5,857 nt of DNA, from positions 1-5,857 of the forward strand of contig JASEGX010000151.1 of the NCBI GenBank assembly GCA_030017815.1, in the 5' to 3' direction. Below, in pieces: positions 1 to 5,277 of this stretch. The notes under the pieces were generated by a model, which saw nothing but the letters and a program-made list of their open reading frames with translations, made no database searches and was not told the origin of the DNA. The position numbers and the translations under genes were made by a program. The stretch is from Thermodesulfobacteriota bacterium. GTDB taxonomy: Bacteria > Desulfobacterota > QYQD01. Within the stretch, counting starts at the first letter, position 1, and each line of letters begins with the position of its first letter.

Positions 1-53
1 GAGAGGGTGGACGCACCGTTGGGGCAGGCGTCATCAGCGAAATAATAGAATAA
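1..53 (+). CDS. tuf: Elongation factor Tu, C-terminal end (partial)
   Basis: This is the last 16 codons of a gene cut by the left edge, read from base 3 to the TAA at 51-53. Bases 1-2 are the end of the preceding codon, probably Arg. The peptide reads EGGRTVGAGVISEIIE, the characteristic C-terminus of bacterial EF-Tu (end of domain 3, with the GGRTVGAGV signature). EF-Tu is the cytoplasmic GTPase that carries aminoacyl-tRNA to the ribosomal A site; its G domain lies outside the window. tuf directly before rpsJ is a common bacterial arrangement joining the str cluster (rpsL-rpsG-fusA-tuf) to the S10 cluster, and the gap to rpsJ is only 31 bases. The fragment is short, but the motif, stop codon and gene context agree. 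Confidence 0.93.
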   Translation, partial: EGGRTVGAGVISEIIE

Positions 54-69
54 ATAATTTCCTGGCATC

Positions 70-78
70 AGGATGGGA
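70..78 (+). promoter_or_regulatory. Ribosome-binding site deciding the rpsJ start
   Basis: The stretch AGGATGGGA contains AGGA (70-73, 11 bases before ATG 85) and GGGA (75-78, 6 bases before it). Either is well placed for ATG 85. The in-frame ATG at 73 lies inside this stretch, with AGG directly abutting it, so it would have no usable Shine-Dalgarno site. This argues for 85 as the true start. Confidence 0.7.
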
Positions 79-84
79 AAAAAT

Positions 85-396
85 ATGATTCAAAACCATA
101 AAATTCGTATCCGTTTAAAGGGTTATGATCACAACCTGTTGGATCAGTCTACGGCTGAGATTGTGGAAACAGTGAGGCGTGCCGGGGGGAAGGTGGCGGG
201 GCCGATTCCTCTACCTACGGTGATTAACAAGTATTGTGTCTTGCGATCTCCCCATGTGGATAAAAAATCCAGAGAGCAGTTCGAAATGCGGACACATAAA
301 AGGCTCCTGGATATTTTGGAGCCGACGCAACAAACCATAGACGCCCTTATGAAACTGGAACTTTCGGCCGGGGTCGATGTCGAGATAAAACTCTAG
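85..396 (+). CDS. rpsJ: 30S ribosomal protein S10 (NusE)
   Basis: S10 belongs to the 30S head. As NusE it also pairs with NusB in transcription antitermination and links RNA polymerase, through NusG, to the ribosome. The 103-residue product has the family's usual length. It shows the KIRIRLKGYDH opening (residues 6-16), GPIPLPT (39-45) and the nearly invariant loop with RSPHVDKKSREQFE (54-67), followed by RTHKRLLDI. An in-frame ATG at 73 would add MGKN; I chose 85 because bacterial S10 proteins normally begin a few residues before KIRIRLK and because of the ribosome-binding site. It is the first gene of the S10 cluster, 31 bases after tuf and 41 before rplC. There is no space for an E. coli-style S10 leader. 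Nothing in the protein is unusual. Confidence 0.97.
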   Translation: MIQNHKIRIRLKGYDHNLLDQSTAEIVETVRRAGGKVAGPIPLPTVINKYCVLRSPHVDKKSREQFEMRTHKRLLDILEPTQQTIDALMKLELSAGVDVEIKL

Positions 397-437
397 AAGA
401 TTGTTCGTTTGAAATCTGAAGGCTATAGGATGAAGAG

Positions 438-1067
438 ATGATCAGGGGAATGCTAGCGCGTAAGCTGGGAACGGCCCGTATTTTTTCGGAAGAGGGACAT
501 TCCATTCCGGTAACGGTGGTAGAGACAGGGCCTTGTACTATTATCCAGAAGAAAACCAGAGAGAAGGATGGCTACAATGCTATCCAGTTGGGCTTTATGC
601 CTCAAAAGGAAAGTCGTGTGACTAAACCAGAGGCTGGCCATTTTAAAAAAGCAGGTAAGGGATGTTACCGCTACTTGCGTGAGTTTTCTATTGATGATGA
701 GGAACTCGAGTCCTATGAAGTAGGACAGGAGATCACGGTAGAAAACTTTGAGGTTGGCGAAAAAATAGATGTGGCGGGGATTAGTAAGGGCCGCGGTTTT
801 GCCGGCGTTATAAAGCGGCATGGCTTCCATGGGGGCAAGGATACGCATGGCTCCATGTCCCACCGTGTCGTGGGTTCTATCGGAGCCAGTTCTTTCCCGT
901 CGCGCGTCATTAAGGGGAAGAAGATGCCCGGCCACATGGGTAATAGCCGGGTTACAGTGAAAAACCTGACCATTTTAGATGTGCGGCCGGATGAAAATGT
1001 GCTGGTGCTCAAGGGGTCGGTGCCAGGAAGCAAAAACGGACTATTGTTGATACATAAGTGCCTTTAA
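438..1067 (+). CDS. rplC: 50S ribosomal protein L3
   Basis: L3 is an early 50S assembly protein whose long loop reaches toward the peptidyl-transferase centre. The 209-residue product is normal in length. Visible landmarks are IPVTVVETGPC (23-33), KPEAGHFKKAG (63-73), SKGRGFAGVIKRHGF (116-130), the loop around GSIGASSFPSR (146-156) and KGKKMPGHMGNSRVTV (159-174). Start 438 has AGGA at 427-430, 7 bases upstream; a second ATG at 450 has its purine run only one base away, so it is less likely. Three positions depart from the usual pattern. The N-terminal GMT is GTA (residues 11-13), PGSIG is VGSIG (145-149), and the site matching E. coli Gln150, methylated by PrmB, is Ser152. The frame is intact and the rest is typical, so I regard it as functional. 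Confidence 0.97.
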   Translation: MIRGMLARKLGTARIFSEEGHSIPVTVVETGPCTIIQKKTREKDGYNAIQLGFMPQKESRVTKPEAGHFKKAGKGCYRYLREFSIDDEELESYEVGQEITVENFEVGEKIDVAGISKGRGFAGVIKRHGFHGGKDTHGSMSHRVVGSIGASSFPSRVIKGKKMPGHMGNSRVTVKNLTILDVRPDENVLVLKGSVPGSKNGLLLIHKCL

Positions 1068-1097
1068 GATAAGTATGGCTTATTGAGGGATGTTACA

Positions 1098-1721
1098 ATG
1101 CCAGTCCTAGATGTCTATAACATGCAAAAAGAGAAAGTTTCAGAGATTACTCTGAACGATGTTGTCTTTAGTGTTCCGGTTCGGGAAGATGTGCTGCATG
1201 AGGTTGTGACTATGCAACTGGCCAAGCGCCGTGCAGGTACAGCTTCAACTAAAAGCCGGAGTGAGGTCAGCGGTGGCGGGAGCAAGCCCTGGCGTCAGAA
1301 GGGCACGGGCCGGGCGCGGAGTGGTAGTAATACCTCGCCTCTGTGGAGACGCGGAGGAGCGGTTTTTGGCCCCAAACCACGTGACTATAGCTATAAGGTG
1401 CCGCGCAAGGTCAGAAAACTGGCGCTACGTATGGCCTTAAGCGCCAAGCTGAGGGATAGCCAGATATTGATTGTGGATGATTTTACTTTAAATGAGATCA
1501 AGACAAAGAAATTTATCCAGACCATGAATAATCTCGGCGTGAAAAATGTCTTGATTGTAATGAGCGAGCGACAGAAAACCCTGGAAAAATCAGCCCGCAA
1601 TATACCTTATATAGATGTCTTGCCGTACACGGATATTAATGTGCATGATATCTTGATACATAACAATCTGATTTTACACAGGGATTGTATCCCAAAGATC
1701 GAGGAGTTTCTCTTGCCATGA
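1098..1721 (+). CDS. rplD: 50S ribosomal protein L4
   Basis: L4 is an early-assembly 50S protein whose extended loop lines the peptide exit tunnel opposite L22. In E. coli it also represses its own operon. The 207-residue product is slightly long but within the family range. It has the tunnel loop with KPWRQKGTGRARSGS (63-77), including the QKGTG segment where macrolide-resistance changes occur in other bacteria; that segment looks wild type. Next come GGAVFGPKPRDYSYKVPRKVR (about 91-111) and the C-terminal Rossmann-like part. ATG 1098 is preceded by GAGGGA (1085-1090) with a 7-base gap and gives the usual MPVLDVYN opening. An in-frame TTG at 1083 would overlap that site and is rejected. The stop overlaps the rplW start by 4 bases. 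No leader target for L4 autoregulation is visible before rpsJ. Confidence 0.97.
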   Translation: MPVLDVYNMQKEKVSEITLNDVVFSVPVREDVLHEVVTMQLAKRRAGTASTKSRSEVSGGGSKPWRQKGTGRARSGSNTSPLWRRGGAVFGPKPRDYSYKVPRKVRKLALRMALSAKLRDSQILIVDDFTLNEIKTKKFIQTMNNLGVKNVLIVMSERQKTLEKSARNIPYIDVLPYTDINVHDILIHNNLILHRDCIPKIEEFLLP

Positions 1722-2008
1722 AGGATATATATCAGGTAATAAAAGGCCCATGCCTCACGGAGAAAAGCACCTGGCAGAAAGAAACCGCCAATCAGGTTTG
1801 TTTTATTGTGGACCGGCAATCTAATAAAATAGAGATAAAAGAGGCCGTCGAGCGTATTTTTAAGGCCAAGGTGGCGGCTGTACGGACCCAGGTTAACCCC
1901 GGCAAACAGAGACGGGTTGGCCGTAATGTGGGATATAGCTCCGACTGGAAGAAGGCCATTGTGACTTTAAGGCCTGGAGAACGCATAGAATTTTTCGAAG
2001 GCGTTTAG
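1718..2008 (+). CDS. rplW: 50S ribosomal protein L23
   Basis: L23 sits beside the peptide tunnel exit and is the docking site for trigger factor and the signal recognition particle. The product has 96 residues, a normal length. It shows the conserved start IKGPCLTEKST (8-18), the NKIEIKEAVERIF helix (36-48), the basic hairpin GKQRRVGRNVG (62-72) and SDWKKAIVTL (75-84). Glu15 in LTEK matches E. coli Glu18, the residue known for trigger-factor contact. ATG 1718 overlaps the rplD stop as ATGA, and GAGGAG (1701-1706, gap 11) lies inside rplD, which suggests translational coupling. A TTG at 1685 would add 11 residues that do not resemble L23, so it is rejected. rplB follows after 26 bases. Confidence 0.96.
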   Translation: MKDIYQVIKGPCLTEKSTWQKETANQVCFIVDRQSNKIEIKEAVERIFKAKVAAVRTQVNPGKQRRVGRNVGYSSDWKKAIVTLRPGERIEFFEGV

Positions 2009-2034
2009 ATAGAGTTTTAGTATGAGGGACGGGT

Positions 2035-2856
2035 ATGCCAATCAAGAGTTATAAACCTACATCACCGGGTAGAAGGGCACAAACTGCTATCGTGGGCGAG
2101 GGCTTGTCGGCAGTTGAGCCGGAAAAGAGCCTCCTGGTTCCTATAAATAAGAGCGGCGGCCGAAATAATGCGGGCCGGATGACGGCGCGACATAAAGGCG
2201 GGGGACATAAGAGAAAATATAGATTGATTGATTTCAAACGTGACAAGGGTGATGTTTCAGCAAGGGTGGCGAGCATTGAGTACGACCCTAACCGTTCGGC
2301 GCGCATTGCCCTTCTCCATTACGCAGATGGAGAAAAACGCTATATTTTAGCTCCAGTTGGCCTGGCGATAGGGGATACGGTAGTGTCTGGCGAAAATGCA
2401 GACATTAAGCCAGGCAATGCCCTGCCTGTTGGTAAAATACCCTTGGGTACACTGGTGCATAATGTGGAACTACGGCCCGGCAAGGGTGGGCAGATTATAC
2501 GGAGTGCCGGATCCTATGGTCAGCTCATGGCTAAAGAGGGTAAATATGGTCAGATCAAGCTCCCCTCGGGTGAGGTGCGGCAGGTTCATGTGGCCTGTAT
2601 GGCTACGGTGGGTCAAGTCGGTAATCTGGAACATGAAAGCGTCTCTTTGGGTAAGGCCGGCCGTGCGAGATGGATGGGAAAAAGACCCCATGTGCGCGGT
2701 GTGGCCATGAATCCGGTCGACCATCCTATGGGGGGCGGTGAAGGAAAGTCTTCCGGGGGTAGGCACCCCTGTACTCCATGGGGCTATCCTACCAAGGGTT
2801 ATAAGACCCGCCGGCGCAAGAGCAGTGATAAGCTTATAATTAAAAGACGTTCCTAG
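2035..2856 (+). CDS. rplB: 50S ribosomal protein L2
   Basis: L2 is a core 50S protein close to the peptidyl-transferase centre; it supports subunit joining and tRNA binding. The product has 273 residues, the same length as E. coli L2, and needs no gap near the key motif. Landmarks are YKPTSPGRR (6-14), SGGRNN (40-45), ARHKGGGHKRKYR (51-63), YDPNRSARIALL (83-94), KPGNALP (125-131), RPGKGGQ (147-153), SAGSYGQ (157-163), GKAGRARW (206-213) and RGVAMNPVDHP (221-231). His230, the histidine implicated in peptidyl-transferase activity in E. coli (His229 without the initiator Met), is present. The usual second histidine of DHPHGGGEG is Met232. GAGGGA (2024-2029) lies 5 bases before the ATG. This is the longest gene in the window, and a 70-base gap follows it. 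Confidence 0.98.
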   Translation: MPIKSYKPTSPGRRAQTAIVGEGLSAVEPEKSLLVPINKSGGRNNAGRMTARHKGGGHKRKYRLIDFKRDKGDVSARVASIEYDPNRSARIALLHYADGEKRYILAPVGLAIGDTVVSGENADIKPGNALPVGKIPLGTLVHNVELRPGKGGQIIRSAGSYGQLMAKEGKYGQIKLPSGEVRQVHVACMATVGQVGNLEHESVSLGKAGRARWMGKRPHVRGVAMNPVDHPMGGGEGKSSGGRHPCTPWGYPTKGYKTRRRKSSDKLIIKRRS

Positions 2857-2913
2857 GTATTATCAATCTGTTAGTGCGTGGTTACGGTGTTAGTTTGAGA
2901 TTTATGTAATTTT

Positions 2914-2920
2914 AAGGGGG
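2914..2920 (+). promoter_or_regulatory. Strong ribosome-binding site before the GTG start of rpsS
   Basis: AAGGGGG lies 6 bases before GTG 2927. No in-frame ATG exists at a place that would give an S19-like N-terminus, and the codons after the GTG read PRSVKKGPF as expected. The strong site therefore supports GTG as the start codon and may compensate for it. Confidence 0.75.
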
Positions 2921-2926
2921 AACAAG

Positions 2927-3214
2927 GTGCCAAGATCAGTTAAGAAGGGTCCCTTTGTAGATGGGCATTTAATGAAGAAGCTGGATGAGGCGCGTCTAAC
3001 TCAAGGGAAAAAGGTTGTTAAGACCTGGTCACGGCGGTCAACTGTTATACCGGAGATGGTTGGTCTTACATTTGCGGTGCACAATGGTAAGAAGTTTATA
3101 CCGGTTTTTGTTTCCGAGAATATGGTCGGCCATAAACTCGGGGAATTTTCGCCCACGCGTACTTTTCACGCCCACTCTGGCGATCGCAAGACCAAAGTTA
3201 AGGGGAAGAAGTAG
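2927..3214 (+). CDS. rpsS: 30S ribosomal protein S19
   Basis: S19 sits in the 30S head, pairs with S13 and contacts 50S elements across the subunit bridge near the A-site tRNA. The product has 95 residues, about the family length. It opens with PRSVKKGPFVDGHL (2-15), continues with VKTWSRRSTVIPEMVG (31-46) and VHNGKKFIPVFV (51-62), then has the signature MVGHKLGEFSPTRTFHAH (66-83) and a basic lysine-rich tail. The start is GTG at 2927. It follows rplB after 70 bases and precedes rplV after 83, so it sits between two of the loosest junctions in the cluster. The protein itself shows nothing atypical. Confidence 0.97.
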   Translation: MPRSVKKGPFVDGHLMKKLDEARLTQGKKVVKTWSRRSTVIPEMVGLTFAVHNGKKFIPVFVSENMVGHKLGEFSPTRTFHAHSGDRKTKVKGKK

Positions 3215-3280
3215 CTTGCCAGAGGTTGTTTTTATAGATTTAACGGATAGGTCATATACGCAGGCAGGTGATTTTGGACT

Positions 3281-3295
3281 GGGGAGTGTAAGGAG
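3281..3295 (+). promoter_or_regulatory. Unusually tight ribosome-binding region of rplV
   Basis: Two purine runs precede ATG 3298. GGGGAG at 3281-3286 is 11 bases away, and AAGGAG at 3290-3295 leaves only 2 bases to the ATG. Neither has the 5 to 9 bases seen at most genes here. The start itself is fixed, because an in-frame TAA at 3289-3291 blocks any upstream start and MESKAVARY is the normal L22 opening. Confidence 0.6.
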
Positions 3296-3297
3296 CT

Positions 3298-3630
3298 ATG
3301 GAGTCTAAAGCAGTAGCAAGGTATGTGCGCATTTCTGCGCTGAAGGCCAGAACGGTGACCAGACCGGTAAGCGGCAAGAAGGTAAACGAGGCCTTGAATC
3401 TCTTGAAATTTGTACCGAAAAAGGCAGCGCGGCTGGTGAGCAAGGTTATCTATTCGGCCTTAGCGAATGCCGCACAGAATCCTAAAATAGATGTGGACAC
3501 ACTTTACATTAAGAATATCTTCGTCGATGAAGGCCCCAGGCTAAAACGTTGGCGGGCCAGGTCCATGGGAAAGGCTAATCGAATAATCAAACGTACGAGT
3601 CATATAACCGTAGTTCTGGATGAAAATTAG
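3298..3630 (+). CDS. rplV: 50S ribosomal protein L22
   Basis: L22 spans the 50S subunit; its long beta-hairpin lines the exit tunnel opposite L4, where changes can give macrolide resistance. The 110-residue length is typical. It begins AVARYVRIS (5-13), has the central SALANAAQN helix (53-61), the hairpin GPRLKRWRARSMGKAN (79-94) and the C-terminal signature IIKRTSHITVVL (96-107). The sequence is somewhat divergent. ISALKART replaces the frequent ISPRKARL near residue 14, and the hairpin tip has Ala87, Ser89 and Lys92 where E. coli has Pro87, Ala89 and Arg92, with equal numbering and no gap. The hairpin is not shortened. It is followed by rpsC after 21 bases. Identity is secure despite the divergence. 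Confidence 0.96.
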   Translation: MESKAVARYVRISALKARTVTRPVSGKKVNEALNLLKFVPKKAARLVSKVIYSALANAAQNPKIDVDTLYIKNIFVDEGPRLKRWRARSMGKANRIIKRTSHITVVLDEN

Positions 3631-3640
3631 GAGATAAGGC

Positions 3641-3646
3641 GGGAGG
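3641..3646 (+). promoter_or_regulatory. Ribosome-binding site supporting the TTG start of rpsC
   Basis: GGGAGG lies 5 bases before TTG 3652. The rplV stop TAG (3628-3630) is in the same frame as rpsC. Between that stop and the conserved GQKVNP codons the only conventional start codon is this TTG, so site and frame together decide the start. Confidence 0.78.
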
Positions 3647-3651
3647 ATAAC

Positions 3652-4293
3652 TTGGGGCAGAAGGTAAATCCGATTAGTTTTAGGCTTGGTTATATAAGAA
3701 CCTGGGATTCACGATGGTTTGCTAAAAAAGATTTTGCAGCCTTTGTTTATGAAGACAGAAAGATTCGGGACTTCATAAAGAAAAAGCTTTATCATGCCGG
3801 GATTTCCAAGCTTTTGATCGAGCGGGCCGGTGATAAGCTAAAGGTGAAGATTCATACTGCCCGGCCCAGCATCGTCATCGGTAAAAAGGGCGCAGAGATA
3901 GAGAAGCTTAAACAGGAGATAGAGAAGCAGATTAACCGGCCGGTTATTTTAGATATTCACGAAGTGAGGAAACCGGAGCTGGATGCTCAACTGGTAGCAG
4001 AAAGTGTGGCCTTGCAATTGGAGCGGCGGGTTTCGTTTCGCCGGGCCATGAAAAAGGCGGTTTTTACGTCCCTAAGGCTTGGCGCTAAGGGCGTACGGAT
4101 AGCTTGTGCCGGTCGGCTTGGCGGCGCAGAGATGGCCAGGCGGGAGTGGTACCGGGAAGGGCGGGTGCCGTTGCATACCCTACGCGCCGATATAGACTAT
4201 GGTTTTGCTGAAGCCAAGACCACATACGGGATCATCGGGGTCAAAGTGTGGATGTTTAAGGGTGAAGTGTTTCCGGAAGCGGGTACTGCGTAA
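3652..4293 (+). CDS. rpsC: 30S ribosomal protein S3
   Basis: S3 belongs to the 30S head; with S4 and S5 it forms the mRNA entry site, where the ribosome unwinds mRNA. The product opens MGQKVNPISFRLG (1-13), read from a TTG start. A type II KH domain follows, with the GKKG loop at 77-80 inside ARPSIVIGKKG and EVRKPELDAQLVAES nearby. The C-terminal domain has LERRVSFRRAMKKAV (about 123-137), SLRLGAKGVRI, GRLGGAEMARREWYREGRVPL and TLRADIDYG. Arg131 and Lys135 coincide with E. coli residues tied to mRNA helicase activity. Its 213 residues make it shorter than E. coli S3 (233), because it lacks the lysine-rich tail; such short forms are common. It lies 21 bases after rplV and 25 before rplP. Confidence 0.98.
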   Translation: MGQKVNPISFRLGYIRTWDSRWFAKKDFAAFVYEDRKIRDFIKKKLYHAGISKLLIERAGDKLKVKIHTARPSIVIGKKGAEIEKLKQEIEKQINRPVILDIHEVRKPELDAQLVAESVALQLERRVSFRRAMKKAVFTSLRLGAKGVRIACAGRLGGAEMARREWYREGRVPLHTLRADIDYGFAEAKTTYGIIGVKVWMFKGEVFPEAGTA

Positions 4294-4318
4294 GAAGACT
4301 TAACCTAAGAGGAATAAT

Positions 4319-4735
4319 ATGCTTAGTCCCAAAAAAGTTAAATATCGCAAACAGCAGAAAGGGCGTATGAAGGGGGCAGCCTATAGAGGGAGCGCTCTGG
4401 CTTTTGGTGATTATGGGCTCCAGGCGCTAACGTGCGGCCGGCTGACTGCTCAACAGATCGAGGCGGCGCGAATCGCTATCACCCGGCATGTTAAGCGCGG
4501 CGGCAAGGTATGGATAAGGATATTTCCTGATAAGCCGGTTACTAAAAAGCCCGCTGAGACACGTATGGGTAAAGGGAAAGGGGCTCCGGAGGGATGGGTG
4601 GCCGTGATTAAACCGGGGCGCATTCTCTATGAGATGGAGGGAGTCAGCAAGGCAGTGGCTATGGAAGCCCTAAGACTGGCTGCATATAAATTGCCTTTGC
4701 CTACACAGGTTGTATCAAGGAGTGAATTATCATGA
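4319..4735 (+). CDS. rplP: 50S ribosomal protein L16
   Basis: L16 is a late-assembly 50S protein that helps shape the A-site tRNA pocket near 5S rRNA and the peptidyl-transferase centre. The product has 138 residues, the family norm. It begins MLSPKKVKYRKQQKGR, then has FGDYGLQAL (29-37), GRLTAQQIEAAR (40-51), KVWIRIFPDKPVTKKP (63-78), the signature RMGKGKG (82-88) and GRILYEMEGV. Arg82 matches E. coli Arg81, the site hydroxylated by the RoxA (YcfD) oxygenase; the residue is present, but the sequence cannot show whether it is modified. AGAGGA (4308-4313) lies 5 bases before the ATG. The stop overlaps the rpmC start by 4 bases, so the two are probably translationally coupled. Confidence 0.98.
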   Translation: MLSPKKVKYRKQQKGRMKGAAYRGSALAFGDYGLQALTCGRLTAQQIEAARIAITRHVKRGGKVWIRIFPDKPVTKKPAETRMGKGKGAPEGWVAVIKPGRILYEMEGVSKAVAMEALRLAAYKLPLPTQVVSRSELS

Positions 4736-4914
4736 AAGCAAAAGACCTCCGTGCCTTAAGTCCGGATGAACTAAGGACAAAGATTAAGGACCTCAGGGAG
4801 GAGTTGTTCAGGATTAAATTTCAGCATTCGACCCAGCAATTGGAAAATACGGCCAGGTTACGTTTATTGAAGTGTGATATTGCCCGGGTCGAGACAGTTA
4901 TACGTGAAAAATAA
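4732..4914 (+). CDS. rpmC: 50S ribosomal protein L29
   Basis: L29 is a small two-helix protein next to L23 at the peptide tunnel exit. The product has 60 residues, within the short end of the family. It shows KAKDLRALSPDEL (2-14), a long charged helix with REELFRIKFQ (22-31), then QQLENTARLR (35-44) and DIARVETVI (49-57), the standard C-terminal helix pattern. The start overlaps the rplP stop (ATGA), and AAGGAG (4718-4723, gap 8) lies within the end of rplP. The common TGQLENT is TQQLENT here, a mild change. A 36-base AT-rich gap separates it from rpsQ. Confidence 0.96.
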   Translation: MKAKDLRALSPDELRTKIKDLREELFRIKFQHSTQQLENTARLRLLKCDIARVETVIREK

Positions 4915-4950
4915 AAAGTTTTAGCTTTTGGTTTTGAAGGTGACGAGAAG

Positions 4951-5208
4951 ATGAAAGAAGCTGGGCATCGTAAAACACAAATTGGTATCGTAGTCAGCGA
5001 TAAAATGGACAAGACGATAGTTGTGCAGGTAGAACGGCTGGTTAAACATCCTGTCTATAAAAAATATGTCCGCAGGCGGGCCAGGTATAAGGCTCACGAT
5101 GAAGCTAATGCCTGTAAAGTGGGCGATAAGGTAATGATTGAGGAATGTCGTCCGTTGAGCCGTGATAAAAGGTGGGGGGTAAGACAGGTTGTTGAGCGGG
5201 CAGTTTAA
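4951..5208 (+). CDS. rpsQ: 30S ribosomal protein S17
   Basis: S17 is an early-binding 30S body protein with an OB fold that organises helices of the 16S 5' domain. The 85-residue length is typical. Visible motifs are IGIVVSDKMDKTIVVQVERL (11-30), the signature HPVYKKYVRRRARYKAHDE (33-51), VGDKVMIEECRPLSRDKRW (57-75) and a short basic tail. GAAGGTGA (4936-4943) lies 7 bases before the ATG. In E. coli this is the last gene of the S10 operon. Here rplN follows after 69 bases with no visible terminator, so read-through into the spc genes is the simpler view. Nothing unusual is seen in the protein. Confidence 0.97.
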   Translation: MKEAGHRKTQIGIVVSDKMDKTIVVQVERLVKHPVYKKYVRRRARYKAHDEANACKVGDKVMIEECRPLSRDKRWGVRQVVERAV

Positions 5209-5277
5209 AGCTAACCAGCTATATCTCCCGGACTAACGTTTAATAACCCACTTGAGGACAATAAGGGGAATAAGGCA

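Noticed and set aside
453..935. 160-codon open frame on the - strand opposite rplC
   Set aside because: It lies wholly inside the well-supported L3 gene, resembles no family I know, and is a by-product of L3 codon use.
2396..2766. Overlapping long frames on both strands inside rplB
   Set aside because: They are shadows of the L2 gene: Trp- and Arg-rich or His- and Thr-rich low-quality proteins without a ribosome-binding context.
2882..2910. Possible internal promoter before rpsS (TTACGG, 17 bases, TGTAAT)
   Set aside because: The -10-like hexamer matches 5 of 6, but the -35 matches only about 2 of 6. Transcription would start within or next to the rpsS ribosome-binding site.
3226..3260. Possible promoter in the rpsS-rplV gap (TTGTTT with CATATA or TATACG)
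   Set aside because: The spacer is about 21 or more bases, outside the usual 16-18, and neither element is a good match.
3783..3909. Three AAGCTT hexamers within about 125 bases of rpsC
   Set aside because: They fall on Lys-Leu or similar codons in conserved S3 positions and in different contexts; no repeat extends beyond the hexamer.
4914..4929. AAAAG...CTTTT inverted repeat after rpmC as a terminator
   Set aside because: The stem is only about 5 mostly A-T pairs with no G-C-rich core and no proper T-run; it sits between two genes that are co-transcribed in the conserved cluster.
5209..5221. AGCT-AACC-AGCT small palindrome after rpsQ
   Set aside because: A 4-base stem is too short to be meaningful as a terminator or operator.
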